This document shows, piece after piece, positions 46,777 through 55,906 of a DNA stretch of 64,000 bases; position 1 is the stretch's first letter, and every line of letters begins with the position of its first letter. A program made the translations under genes and the position numbers. The stretch comes from Cardiobacteriaceae bacterium (GTDB taxonomy: Bacteria > Pseudomonadota > Gammaproteobacteria > Cardiobacteriales > Cardiobacteriaceae). A model generated the notes under the pieces. That model was not told the DNA's origin, did no database searches, and was given only the letters and a program-made list of their open reading frames with translations. The stretch covers positions 20,132-84,131 of the forward strand of contig JAGBJT010000042.1 of assembly GCA_017934275.1 (NCBI GenBank), written 5' to 3'.

Positions 46777-47637
46777 ATGGATTGGAAAAACGCTCGCCGT
46801 AGTGCAAATGTTAGCGACCGCCGCGGCGGTGGAAAAGCTCCACTAGGAATTATCGGGACAATAATTGTCATCATCGGCGTAATTTTCGGACAAGATGTCG
46901 GAACAATGCTCGGTTTAGTCGAAACTGGCGCACAATTTGTCGGACAATCAAATACACAACAAACACAAAATCCCACTAACGATGAACAATCGGATTTTAT
47001 CCGCGTCGTTTTAGGAGCAAATGAAGATTTATGGCAGGCGCAATTTCAAAAATACGGATTGAAATTCCGCCCCGCACAGTTAGTTTTATTTAGCAATCGA
47101 GTGCAATCAGCTTGCGGTGCAGCAGGTGCAGAAGTCGGACCTTTTTATTGCTCTGCCGATGAAAAAATTTATGTTGATTTGAACTTTATTAACGATATGC
47201 GCCGTCTCGGTGCTTCGAATTCCAATCAAGTTGCGGGTAATTTTGCGATGGCTTATGTAATCGGACACGAATACGGTCATCACATTTCAAATTTAACGGG
47301 AACTTTGCCGAAAACCCATCAAGCGATGGCAAAAGCTGGTTCGAAAGCCGATAAAAATGCGCTTTCCGTCCGCCTCGAACTTCAAGCCGACTGCTACGCT
47401 GGCGTTTGGGCGGCAAACCTCGCTAAATACAAAATAAATCTCAACGAACAAGATTTAGCCGCGGGTCTCACCGCTGCATCAGCCGTTGGCGATGACCGCA
47501 TAATGAAGTCCGCTGGCTACTCTGATAGCAAAATCAATCCTGAAAACTTCACGCACGGCTCCGCTAAACAGCGCAAAGAATGGTTCGCCAGCGGTTTGCA
47601 AGCAAGAGAAATGACCGCCTGCGACACATTCCGTTAA
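46777..47637 (+). CDS. ypfJ: YpfJ-family neutral zinc metallopeptidase
   Basis: The 286-residue protein starts DWKNARRSANVSDRRGGG, has one transmembrane segment near residue 28-45, and the zinc site HEYGHH (~163-168) with downstream ELQADCYAG, the gluzincin-like third ligand. This is the YpfJ/KPN_02809 family of putative neutral zinc metallopeptidases. Its substrate is unknown. It is divergent from fxsA. Confidence 0.9.
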   Translation: MDWKNARRSANVSDRRGGGKAPLGIIGTIIVIIGVIFGQDVGTMLGLVETGAQFVGQSNTQQTQNPTNDEQSDFIRVVLGANEDLWQAQFQKYGLKFRPAQLVLFSNRVQSACGAAGAEVGPFYCSADEKIYVDLNFINDMRRLGASNSNQVAGNFAMAYVIGHEYGHHISNLTGTLPKTHQAMAKAGSKADKNALSVRLELQADCYAGVWAANLAKYKINLNEQDLAAGLTAASAVGDDRIMKSAGYSDSKINPENFTHGSAKQRKEWFASGLQAREMTACDTFR

Positions 47638-47692
47638 TCTCCGTATTCTTTTTATTTCTACAAACAAAGCTTTATATTTCAAGGTGTGCTTT

Positions 47693-48697
47693 ATGAATTA
47701 TTGGTATCAAAAATCTCTTCTTCGCCTTTCAGATCATCCGCAGGAAGAAGTTCTAAATTTATTGTTACTGGCAACTCGGCTGAAAGCAGAAAAGAAAAAA
47801 GGTATCGAAGATCCGTTACTGTTCGGCAAAAACATCGCCTTGATATTTGAAAAATCTTCTACTCGCACCCGTTGTGCATTTGAAGTTGCCGCTGCGGATC
47901 AAGGTGCGCATTGCACATTTTTAACCGCACAAGACACGCATTTCGGTAGCAAAGAAAGCCTACAAGATAGTGCGCAAGTTCTCGGCAGAATGTATGACGC
48001 AATCGGCTACCGCGGTTTCGAACAAAATCATTTAGCAACCATCGCCAAAGAAGCTGGCGTTCCTGTTTATAACGCTTTAACCGATCTCGACCACCCAACT
48101 CAAATGCTTGCTGATTTACTCACAATGCGTGAGCACTCCGACAAACCGTTAAATGAACTGTCTTTTGCATATCTCGGCGATGCGCGGTTCAATATGGGCA
48201 ACTCGCTGTTATTGATGGGAGCTTTGATGGGAATTGATGTCCGTATTGCTGCACCGCGTCAATATCAACCGCATCAGCAAATTGTCACCCACGCCAGCAC
48301 CTTGGCACAAAAAAGCGGAGCAAGACTCACCATTACCGAAGATCCACTACAAGCAGTTCGCGGCGTGGATTTTGTTCATACCGATGTTTGGCTGTCAATG
48401 GGCGAAGATGAAGATGTTTGGAATGAGCGCATTGAGCATCTAATGCCATATCGCGTAACGCCAGAACTTATGAAACTTGCGGGCGAACAAACCAAATTTA
48501 TGCATTGTTTGCCAAGCTATCACGACCGTAAAACCAAAGCTGGTAATGCCTTTTTCGAGCAGAAAAAACTCGTCGGAATTGAAGTTGCGCACAATGTTTT
48601 CACCTCGCCGAATTCGGTTGTTTTCGACCAAGCGGAAAACCGTATGCACACGATAAAAGCATTATTAGTCGCAACCTTAACCAAAGAAGCTCTTTAA
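47693..48697 (+). CDS. argF: Ornithine carbamoyltransferase
   Basis: This enzyme makes citrulline from ornithine and carbamoyl phosphate. The 334-residue protein has the carbamoyl phosphate motif SSTRTRCAFE, HPTQMLADL, and the ornithine-site HCLPSYHD, where most relatives have HCLPAFHD. ATG 47693 is preferred to the 47684 codon. Catabolic (ArcB) versus biosynthetic (ArgF) use cannot be told; no arc genes lie beside it. I see no ArgR box that I can support. Confidence 0.93.
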   Translation: MNYWYQKSLLRLSDHPQEEVLNLLLLATRLKAEKKKGIEDPLLFGKNIALIFEKSSTRTRCAFEVAAADQGAHCTFLTAQDTHFGSKESLQDSAQVLGRMYDAIGYRGFEQNHLATIAKEAGVPVYNALTDLDHPTQMLADLLTMREHSDKPLNELSFAYLGDARFNMGNSLLLMGALMGIDVRIAAPRQYQPHQQIVTHASTLAQKSGARLTITEDPLQAVRGVDFVHTDVWLSMGEDEDVWNERIEHLMPYRVTPELMKLAGEQTKFMHCLPSYHDRKTKAGNAFFEQKKLVGIEVAHNVFTSPNSVVFDQAENRMHTIKALLVATLTKEAL

Positions 48698-48716
48698 TTT
48701 TTCAGAAAATAAAAAA

Positions 48717-50042
48717 ATGCACTCCGTTCTTAATCAGGATATTTTTGCTAGCCGTCGCAGTAAATTGCTTTCTCTGTTACCGAATAATTCGGCGGTTATT
48801 TTGCTTTCCGCATCGGAAAAAATTAGAAATAGAGATAACGCCTATCCTTTTCGGCAAGACTCTAATTTTTGGTATTTCAGTGGTTTTCCCGAAGACCGTG
48901 CGGTAATGGTTCTTGCCCGTCGCGGTAAAAAAGACTTTTATATGCTTTGCTCCAAGCCACGCGACCCTGAACTGGAAATTTGGACGGGACATATCATCGG
49001 ACCGTCGGAAGCAAAAACTCTTTATGCCGCCGATGAAACTCATTCGATTGATGATGCAGCGGAAAAAATCGCTGCATTTTTATCGGAAGCTGAAATCAAG
49101 AATATTTACACCGCATTTGACGGAAAAGAAATTGCAAGCGAAAGTCAAGAATTTTTCCAAACGGTGAAGGCAAAGGGTGGCGCGGCAAATAGCGCAAATT
49201 ATTTGGATATCGAACCGTTTTCGAGCGAACTTCGGCTCATCAAATCCATCGAAGAGCAAAATTTAATGTTCGAAGCTGGTCGAATTTCCGCGCTAGGACA
49301 CCGTGCCGCGATGCTTGCCGCTAAACCGAATGCTTATGAATATACGGTGCAGGCAGCAATTGAAGCGGAATTTCGTCGCCATAAAGGTTGCTCGCCAGCA
49401 TTCTCAACAATTGCTGCTGCGGGAAAAAACGCCTGCTGTCTGCACTATCAACGCAATTCTTCTCCACTCAAAGACGGCGATTTACTCCTAATCGACGCTG
49501 GTGCGGAATATGCGGGATATGCGGGGGATATTTCCAGAACTTTTCCGATTAACGGTAAATTCAGCCGCGACCAGCAAGCTTTGTATGAAGTTGTTCTACA
49601 CGCACAAACGGAAGCGATAAAAAATGCCAAAATCGGTAAAACTCACGCTCAATTGCACCGCGAAACCGCAATTTTGCTGATGCAAGGTTTGATTGATTTG
49701 CAAATTATCGAAGCTGATGCGGCGGAATTGGTTGAGAGCGGTGATGCGAAAAAATATTATCCGCACGGCACGGGACATTGGCTGGGATTAGACACGCACG
49801 ATGTCGGAAGTTACAAAGAAACAGACGGCTCGCCCAGAATTTACCGTGAAGGAATGACGCTTACCGTCGAGCCAGGAATTTATCTGCAAGAGCACGACGA
49901 AACTATTCCAGAACGCTGGCGCGGCATCGGTATTCGCATTGAAGACGACATTCTCATCACTCAACAAGGTGCAGAAGTTTTGACCGTTGATGCACCGAAA
50001 ACAATTAGCGAAATCGAGCAATTTTTAGCGGGACGCAGCTGA
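48717..50042 (+). CDS. pepP: Xaa-Pro aminopeptidase
   Basis: PepP removes N-terminal residues ahead of proline. The 441-residue protein has an N-terminal creatinase-like domain (NAYPFRQDSNFWYFSGFPE) and a metal-binding domain with LLIDAGAEYAGYAGDISRTF, HGTGHWLGLDTHDVG and TVEPGIY, then IRIEDDIL, which give the Asp, Asp, His, Glu and Glu ligands. It overlaps the next gene by one base (TGATG). Confidence 0.95.
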   Translation: MHSVLNQDIFASRRSKLLSLLPNNSAVILLSASEKIRNRDNAYPFRQDSNFWYFSGFPEDRAVMVLARRGKKDFYMLCSKPRDPELEIWTGHIIGPSEAKTLYAADETHSIDDAAEKIAAFLSEAEIKNIYTAFDGKEIASESQEFFQTVKAKGGAANSANYLDIEPFSSELRLIKSIEEQNLMFEAGRISALGHRAAMLAAKPNAYEYTVQAAIEAEFRRHKGCSPAFSTIAAAGKNACCLHYQRNSSPLKDGDLLLIDAGAEYAGYAGDISRTFPINGKFSRDQQALYEVVLHAQTEAIKNAKIGKTHAQLHRETAILLMQGLIDLQIIEADAAELVESGDAKKYYPHGTGHWLGLDTHDVGSYKETDGSPRIYREGMTLTVEPGIYLQEHDETIPERWRGIGIRIEDDILITQQGAEVLTVDAPKTISEIEQFLAGRS

Positions 50043-50656
50043 TGGCAAAAATTATTGAAGCAGATCGGCGTTTTCTTAAACCCGCGCAAATGGCACAAGC
50101 TTTGGAAGTAATTCAAAACGGCGGCGTAATCATCGCGCCGACCGATTCTGGCTATGCCCTACTCTGCAGACTTGGTGATAAGCAGGCGGCGAGCAAAATT
50201 CGTCTCTTGCGCGAACTCGATAAAAATCACCCTTTCACTCTTCTCTGCCACGATTTAAGCCAACTTTCGGTTTATGCCCGTGTTGATAATGTGCAATTTC
50301 GACTTTTGAAGGCAATTTTTCCAGGAGCTTTTACTTGCATTCTGCCTGCTAGCCGTGAAGTTCCCCGCCTTGTCCAGCACGAAAAACGCAAAACTATCGG
50401 TATTCGCGTGCCTGAATCGGATTTGATAAACAAGCTAATTGCCGCGCACAATGAAGCTTTGATGGGAGTTTCTTTATTTAGTTCCGATGATGAGTGTTTG
50501 CCAATCGATGAACTGCCGCGGCAAATCACTAATTCGGTCGATTTGATTATCGATTGCGGAGAAATTATTCCTACTCCGAGCACGGTTTGTGATTTAACTT
50601 CAATGCCACCAGAAATTTTGCGGCAAGGTCGTGGTGATTTATCGCAGTTTTTATAA
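50042..50656 (+). CDS. YciO/YrdC/Sua5-family protein
   Basis: The 204-residue protein belongs to the YrdC fold, with GGVIIAPTDSGYALLC, HPFTLLCHDLSQLS and IGIRVPESD. Members include TsaC, which makes the threonylcarbamoyl-adenylate for tRNA t6A. The sequence is closer to the YciO subgroup, whose function is less certain. It is coupled to pepP by a one-base overlap. Confidence 0.87.
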   Translation: MAKIIEADRRFLKPAQMAQALEVIQNGGVIIAPTDSGYALLCRLGDKQAASKIRLLRELDKNHPFTLLCHDLSQLSVYARVDNVQFRLLKAIFPGAFTCILPASREVPRLVQHEKRKTIGIRVPESDLINKLIAAHNEALMGVSLFSSDDECLPIDELPRQITNSVDLIIDCGEIIPTPSTVCDLTSMPPEILRQGRGDLSQFL

Positions 50657-50696
50657 CCTTTTATTTATAACAATTCTCTACTTATTCGATTAACTT

Positions 50697-51188
50697 ATGG
50701 AAGACGCATTATTTATTCAAAAAATAAAAGCAATTTTGCAAAACGACGGACTATCTTTCGAAATTGAAACCAACGGTGAAGTTGTAACAATTCAATCATT
50801 TATTCCTATTGCGGGAAAAATCACCTCCTGCGCCATAACCGCCGAAATTGACTTCGCACATAATTTTGTCATTTCCACGGCAAGAGTGCCAATTAAGATA
50901 ACTAAAAGCTTAAATAATCTTGTTTTGGAATATATATCGCGAGCAAATTATGCTTTAAGAGTGGGATATTTTCAGATTGACAATAAGGCAAAAGAGGTAA
51001 TTTACATTATTAAACAAGAATTTTATAGCGATGCTAGCGAAGAGTTCTACGATCATCTTGCAAGAGTGTTATTTTTTATGCCGCCTGGTATGATTCGTCG
51101 CTACGGAGAGGGCTTACTTCATTTAGTTTATAACAAGAAGAATATTTCACCAGAACAAGCGGTTTTTTTAGCGGAAAAGAATAAATAA
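50697..51188 (+). CDS. YbjN-like protein, paralogue 1
   Basis: The 163-residue soluble protein has a segregated alpha/beta pattern (SFEIETNGEVVTIQSFIPI, ...AVIYIIKQEFYSD) like YbjN, a bacterial type III secretion chaperone-fold sensory-transduction protein. It has no signal or membrane segments. It precedes a related gene, so it may be a duplicated pair. Function unknown. Confidence 0.6.
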   Translation: MEDALFIQKIKAILQNDGLSFEIETNGEVVTIQSFIPIAGKITSCAITAEIDFAHNFVISTARVPIKITKSLNNLVLEYISRANYALRVGYFQIDNKAKEVIYIIKQEFYSDASEEFYDHLARVLFFMPPGMIRRYGEGLLHLVYNKKNISPEQAVFLAEKNK

Positions 51189-51211
51189 AAGAGAATAATT
51201 AAAGGATAAAT

Positions 51212-51769
51212 ATGGACTCAGTTGAGCAAATATGTAATCACATTAAAGATATACTCAATCAATACGGAGTAAAGTATTCTTTCAATTCGGAATATAGCAG
51301 TTTTACCGCAACTTTTCTGCCCGCAAAAAGTGCAATTAGTTTTTGCAATACTAATATTTATGTGCGACAAGATTATATTTATGCCTATGCTATTTTTCCT
51401 TTCCGTACCGATGAAAAAAAATATACGCAAGTTGCGCAATTTATTAACGATACAAGCAGCAAACTCAAATGCGGTAACTTCGAAATCGACTACCACGACG
51501 GAGAAATCCGCTGCAAAGTTAATTTTGAATATACCGATCCTTTAATTCCTAACCATATATTAAAAAACCTCATTTCCTTCCCTTCAAAAGCATTAAATAT
51601 ATATAGCAAACAGTTGATGGATATAATTTTTAAGGAAGACAGTAATACTTTTACACAGGAAAGAGAGGAGAATATTCCACTCAATAGTGAAATAAATTCA
51701 TCACAAGATCTAGAAGTTATTCCCGCTATTGTTACCGCAACAGCTGGTGGAACAGATGAAGAAGATTAA
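51212..51769 (+). CDS. YbjN-like protein, paralogue 2
   Basis: The 185-residue protein shares layout with its neighbour: an N-terminal helix, beta strands (YSFNSEYSSFTATFLPA), then LKCGNFEIDYHDGEIRCKV like the other copy's YFQIDNKAKEVIYII, and a C-terminal helix region. Its C-terminal 45 residues are acidic and disordered. AAGGA precedes the ATG. Function unknown. Confidence 0.6.
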   Translation: MDSVEQICNHIKDILNQYGVKYSFNSEYSSFTATFLPAKSAISFCNTNIYVRQDYIYAYAIFPFRTDEKKYTQVAQFINDTSSKLKCGNFEIDYHDGEIRCKVNFEYTDPLIPNHILKNLISFPSKALNIYSKQLMDIIFKEDSNTFTQEREENIPLNSEINSSQDLEVIPAIVTATAGGTDEED

Positions 51770-51789
51770 ACATAAAAAGTTGAGAACAA

Positions 51790-52326
51790 ATGCTTGAAAA
51801 ATATAAAAACGCTGAAAAATACTCCACTTCCCTTTTCGCATTAGTCAAAAATCCCGTGCATTTTTGCGCATTTGGGTTTGGCAGCGGCTTAATCAACCCA
51901 GCACCTGGAACTTGGGGCTCGTTATTAGGAGTGATTTTATTGCTACCGTTCTGGCAATTATTATTCGGTAAATGGATTATTTCAAGTCTATTTTTAGCAT
52001 TTACATTCCTGATTGGAATATATTTCTGCGGCAAAACATCAGAAGATATAAAAATTCACGATTTCGGCGGAATAGTTTGGGACGAATTCGTCGGAGTTTG
52101 GATTGTAATGTTAGTAATTCCTCCCGTTTTATTTGAAAAGCTCAATATTTTCCTTTCTGCTCTCATTTGCTTTATTTTATTTCGCATTTTTGACATATTA
52201 AAACCAATGCCAATACGACAAATCGATGCAAAAGTAAGCGGCGGCTTTGGAATAATGATTGATGATGTGATTGCCGCTGTTTTCGCCGTTGCCGTTCTGT
52301 GGATTTTTAGCAAAAGTTTATTTTAA
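51790..52326 (+). CDS. pgpA: Phosphatidylglycerophosphatase A
   Basis: PgpA makes phosphatidylglycerol from phosphatidylglycerol phosphate. The 178-residue protein has GFGSGLINPAPGTWGSLLG, IVWDEFVGVWIVM and ILKPMPIRQID, family signatures, with four hydrophobic segments. It starts 20 bases after the second YbjN-like gene and is 23 bases ahead of bioD-bioA. Confidence 0.94.
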   Translation: MLEKYKNAEKYSTSLFALVKNPVHFCAFGFGSGLINPAPGTWGSLLGVILLLPFWQLLFGKWIISSLFLAFTFLIGIYFCGKTSEDIKIHDFGGIVWDEFVGVWIVMLVIPPVLFEKLNIFLSALICFILFRIFDILKPMPIRQIDAKVSGGFGIMIDDVIAAVFAVAVLWIFSKSLF

Positions 52327-52349
52327 TAGCATTACAAACAGGTGTAATA

Positions 52350-54353
52350 GTGCAAAATTTTAAGCATAACAGTGGATTTAGACGCTATTTCATTACCGCA
52401 ACGGATACCGATTGCGGCAAAACTTTCATCACCGCAGGATTATTAGCCGCATTTCTAGAAAAAAAACAAAAATGTTTAGCAATAAAACCAGTGCAAAGCG
52501 GTTGTGAAAAAATAAATGCTGAAATCGTTGCACCCGATGTCGAAGAATATAAAAAAATCAATCCTGACAACAATATTGCGCCCTGCTATTCCTTATTATT
52601 TCCCGCTTCACCACATTATGCCGCAGAAAAAGAAAATATCACGATAAATAAAAATACTCTTTTGGAATATTTAAAGCCGTATTTCACAGAAAATCAGCAT
52701 CTTTTAATTGAAGGTGCTGGCGGATTATTAGTGCCGTTAAATGAAAAGGAAACATTTCTTGATTTAATCCAAGATATTGATGCAGAAATTATTTTAGTTG
52801 CCAAAAATAAATTAGGGGCACTAAATAATATTCTACTTAATGTCGAGACTATTAAAAATTACGGCTTAAAAATAGCGGCAATAGTGTTGAATTTTCACGA
52901 TAACAGTGATGAAATTTCTCTTTCTAATTTTGAATATTTAGCAAATAACTTGGAAATACCGATAATTACTATTCCACAAGTTAAAAAACCACAGGAAATT
53001 GCGCAAAATTTACTTCTTCTAGTAGAGAAAAAAATAGATAACAGTGCAGATTTTATTGATTTAGAGTTCGATAAAAATCATCTTTGGCATCCATATACTT
53101 CGGCAATTAAACCGCTTAAAACTTATCCCGTAATTAGAACCGATAAAAATAAAATTCAGCTAGCAGACGGTCGCTGGCTCATTGACGGAATGTCTTCTTG
53201 GTGGTGTGCAATTTTAGGTTATAACAATCAAGTTATACAACAAGCAGCAATCAAGCAAATTAAGCAAATGCCGCATATTATGTTCGGTGGAATTACACAT
53301 CAACCTGCAATCGATTTAAGTCGTAAATTACTTAATTTAATGCCTGAATTTAATAATATTTTTTACTGCGACAGTGGAAGTATTGCGGTGGAAGTGGCTA
53401 TAAAAATTGCACTGCAATATCAGCAAAATAACAATCCAAATAAAACCAAAATTTTAACCGTCAAAGGTGGCTATCACGGTGATTCTTTTGGCGCAATGAG
53501 TGTATGTGATCCGACTAACGGTATGCATTTTTTATTCAAAGAGGTGCTTGCAGAACAAATATTTGCCGAAAGACCAAATTGTGCTTGGAATAAACTACAA
53601 CCAGAAAATAAATATAACCAAGAAGCGATAAAAGAAGTAGAAAATATCTTCAAAAACAACCAAGAAAAAATAGCTGCCGTAATTATCGAACCAATCGTGC
53701 AAGGCGCAGGAGGTATGTGGTTTTACCGTCCTGAATTTTTGGAAGACTTACGCGCATTGTGCGACAAATACGATGCATTGTTAATCTTCGACGAAATTGC
53801 AACAGGATTTGGCAGAACGGGGAAATTATTCGCCTATCAGCACACAAACATCGCCCCCGATATCATCTGCATCGGCAAAGCACTAACCGCTGGTTTTATG
53901 TCTTTTGCCGCAGTTTTAACAAATAGACATACGGCAAGTAAAGTATCTGAAAACAACCGTCCGCTAATGCACGGTCCAACTTTTATGGCAAATCCGCTAG
54001 CTTGTCAGGTGGCAAATACGGCAATCGAAGTTTTATTAAAGTCCAATTGGCAAAAACAGGTGCAAAATATTGAAAAATATTTAATGCAATATTTATCGCC
54101 AGCAAAAGAATTAAAACAAGTCAAAGATGTGAGAATTTTAGGCGCAATAGGGGTGGTAGAAGTAGATAAAGATGTAAATTGTGAAATAGCACAAGAATTT
54201 TTTGTTGAGCAAGGAGTGTGGATTCGACCTTTCGGAAAAAATATCTACTTAATGCCACCGTATATCAGCTCGCAAGATGATATTAAAACACTCAGCAATG
54301 CGATTATTGAATGTGTGAAGTTGGAGAAATATAGTCGTTTCAGTTCAAAATAA
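52350..54353 (+). CDS. Fused dethiobiotin synthetase/adenosylmethionine-8-amino-7-oxononanoate aminotransferase
   Basis: The 667-residue protein is BioD (residues ~1-225) joined to BioA (~235-667). BioD has the P-loop TDTDCGKTFIT, KPVQSG and EGAGGLLVPL. BioA has HLWHPYTS, GGYHGDSFGAMSVCDP, DEIATGFGRTGKLFAY and the PLP Lys in GKALTAGFM. It makes two consecutive biotin-pathway steps, from KAPA to dethiobiotin. The order BioD-BioA matches the plant BIO3-BIO1 fusion, not the usual separate bacterial genes. The last residues (YSRFSSK) and the stop codon are encoded by Correia-like copy 5, so the element has set the C-terminus. An alternative start codon may be TTG or GTG; the GTG at 52350 lacks an obvious strong ribosome site (GGTG nearby). 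Confidence 0.93.
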   Translation: MQNFKHNSGFRRYFITATDTDCGKTFITAGLLAAFLEKKQKCLAIKPVQSGCEKINAEIVAPDVEEYKKINPDNNIAPCYSLLFPASPHYAAEKENITINKNTLLEYLKPYFTENQHLLIEGAGGLLVPLNEKETFLDLIQDIDAEIILVAKNKLGALNNILLNVETIKNYGLKIAAIVLNFHDNSDEISLSNFEYLANNLEIPIITIPQVKKPQEIAQNLLLLVEKKIDNSADFIDLEFDKNHLWHPYTSAIKPLKTYPVIRTDKNKIQLADGRWLIDGMSSWWCAILGYNNQVIQQAAIKQIKQMPHIMFGGITHQPAIDLSRKLLNLMPEFNNIFYCDSGSIAVEVAIKIALQYQQNNNPNKTKILTVKGGYHGDSFGAMSVCDPTNGMHFLFKEVLAEQIFAERPNCAWNKLQPENKYNQEAIKEVENIFKNNQEKIAAVIIEPIVQGAGGMWFYRPEFLEDLRALCDKYDALLIFDEIATGFGRTGKLFAYQHTNIAPDIICIGKALTAGFMSFAAVLTNRHTASKVSENNRPLMHGPTFMANPLACQVANTAIEVLLKSNWQKQVQNIEKYLMQYLSPAKELKQVKDVRILGAIGVVEVDKDVNCEIAQEFFVEQGVWIRPFGKNIYLMPPYISSQDDIKTLSNAIIECVKLEKYSRFSSK

Positions 54354-54437
54354 GACAAGGCAGCGAGACGAAGACAGTATCTAGAAATACGGCGAGGCGA
54401 AGCTAACGCAGTATTATTTTGAAATGGAACGACTATA
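54330..54437 (+). repeat. Correia-like repeat element, copy 5
   Basis: This 108-bp copy overlaps the 3' end of the bioD-bioA fusion and provides its last seven codons and stop. It is near-identical to copy 2, with one extra A in the interior (TCTAGAAATACGG). Confidence 0.87.
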
Positions 54438-54443
54438 TTAATT

Positions 54444-55052
54444 TTATTTTTTTTTCTTACTAGTAAATACCTCATCTTTAAACCAAACCTTACACTCTTG
54501 TATATTTTTTTCTTGCAATTCAGCAGCTGCTTTTTTATATTCTTCTGTATTTACATAATCTTTTCTAGTTTCAAGTGGATTGTTTGCGATATATTCTGCA
54601 GTTATTTGCCTATGGGCTAAAAAAAACTCTTCTAAACTAGGTATTAGCACAACTTTCAAATCCCTATGGGTCTTTTCTATTGCTGCAATATTTTCAATTG
54701 CGTCAAAAATTTCTTGCTTAATTTGGTCAGCATCTTCTATGCTTTGTGCCTCTGAAATTATTCTTTTATCGTATTCAGAAACATTGATATAAAAAAGTAT
54801 GCAATATTTTTCTCCCCACTCTTCAACCGTTTTTTCAGCTTCTTTACAATATTCATTTTGACCTGCTATACAGCGTTCATAAAGTTCTTGGTCATTTAGG
54901 CGTTCATAATCTTTCTTTTCAGCGTAAGTATTTTCTTTTTTCGCCCCACCATTTTTCTCAATCAATGAATACAGATGAGATAAATCTTGTGCATATAAAT
55001 TTACAATATTGATACAAAATAAAGCCGTAATAAGCAATTTTATATATTTCAT
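54444..55052 (-). CDS. Hypothetical secreted protein, 202 residues
   Basis: I do not recognise this protein. It has a signal peptide (MKYIKLLITALFCINIVNLYAQ) split here as 20 or fewer (IKLLITALFCINIVNLYAQ), then a charged, helical body with four Cys (residues ~60-90 and near 190). ATG 55052 is supported by its ATGA overlap with the stop codon of the upstream gene. It is the last gene of a run of small membrane genes beyond the ter cluster. Confidence 0.6.
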   Translation of the reverse strand: MKYIKLLITALFCINIVNLYAQDLSHLYSLIEKNGGAKKENTYAEKKDYERLNDQELYERCIAGQNEYCKEAEKTVEEWGEKYCILFYINVSEYDKRIISEAQSIEDADQIKQEIFDAIENIAAIEKTHRDLKVVLIPSLEEFFLAHRQITAEYIANNPLETRKDYVNTEEYKKAAAELQEKNIQECKVWFKDEVFTSKKKK

Positions 55053-55357
55053 AAGCATTGAATAACTTTGATAATTAACAAAATAATTGAGAATATTAGA
55101 CAGAAAATAAAAATATTTCTTTGACAAAGGAATACATTTTCAACTGCTACAATTGGTATAGAAACATTTATTTCTTTTCCAAGAAGTGCACAACTGTTTG
55201 CATAAAAAAACAATATTTTTTTAGTAAACTTAACAATTAGTTCAAATAATAGCGGTATATAATAAATTATTGCTTCTGCCAATGCTTGAAGTAATAGAAC
55301 AATATAAATGTCAACAGCGATGCAAAGCAGAATCAAAAACCATAATAATGAAATCAT
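55049..55357 (-). CDS. Hypothetical small membrane protein, 102 residues
   Basis: The protein has two or three hydrophobic segments (residues ~3-30, 28-48 partly, and 80-100) and a Cys-containing loop between. I do not recognise it. It overlaps the next gene by four bases, which supports real coding. Confidence 0.5.
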   Translation of the reverse strand: MISLLWFLILLCIAVDIYIVLLLQALAEAIIYYIPLLFELIVKFTKKILFFYANSCALLGKEINVSIPIVAVENVFLCQRNIFIFCLIFSIILLIIKVIQCL

Positions 55358-55379
55358 AGCAATAAAAACAATGAGTATC

Positions 55380-55484
55380 CTATAATATTTGCAAAATTAA
55401 AATTAAAAACAACAATATAAAGAATAACAGCATAAAAATTATGGAAATTTTTCCTGCTATTTTTAATTCTTTTTCTAGTTCCAT
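55380..55484 (-). CDS. Possible 34-residue single-helix membrane peptide
   Basis: ATG 55484 to TAG 55380. It begins MELEKELKIAGK and continues as an unbroken hydrophobic helix (IIFMLLFFILLFLILILQIL) to the end. It fills the gap between two small membrane genes on the same strand and in the same direction. The ribosome site is weak (AGAG), so support is moderate. Confidence 0.4.
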   Translation of the reverse strand: MELEKELKIAGKISIIFMLLFFILLFLILILQIL

Positions 55485-55503
55485 TTTTTCTCTAATAAAA
55501 TAT

Positions 55504-55873
55504 TTATAAAACTTCTATAAATTCAATTATTAAAAATATGCTAGTAAATAATATTGCAATACATTCAAATATCAAAACATAATTCAAATGATGCACACAT
55601 TCGGCTAAATTCAAATCCGTTATATTACCATTATTTTTATATTCTTGTGCTAATTTATTTACACTGTTTACATAATTTATAGCGTAAAAAATAATCAGGC
55701 AGAGTATTGTTAACCAATAAAATTTCCAAAACATAAATGCGTTATTTTCATCATTATGTATAAAGAAAAAATCGATTATGTTTAAACTAATCAAGAATAA
55801 TTACATAAGCAACCGCAATCCATTTAGCCTGATTTGCATATTTCAAAGCTCGGTCGGAAAAATCTATATTCAT
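55504..55873 (-). pseudogene. Small membrane protein gene with apparent one-base frameshift
   Basis: ATG 55873 opens a 28-codon frame (MNIDFSDRALKYANQAKWIA, then VAYVIILD-stop). One base earlier or later, the reading continues from TTG 55794 as LISLNIIDFFFIHND through two transmembrane segments to 55504. Joining the frames gives an uninterrupted first helix (WIAVAYVIILISLNIIDFF), which strongly suggests a single frameshifted gene of about 122 residues. A sequencing error or a real pseudogene are both possible. The same start (MNIDF) occurs again after terD as a relic. Confidence 0.5.
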
Positions 55874-55906
55874 ACTAATTCACCGTAACTCCATATCTTC
55901 TACACA
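55855..55906. repeat. 52-bp direct repeat, copy A (after terC)
   Basis: It matches 57008-57059 with only three differences. It includes the terD C-terminal codons (CRRYGVTVN-stop on the minus strand) and the start of the MNIDF gene, and it overlaps the terC stop codon. Confidence 0.8.
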
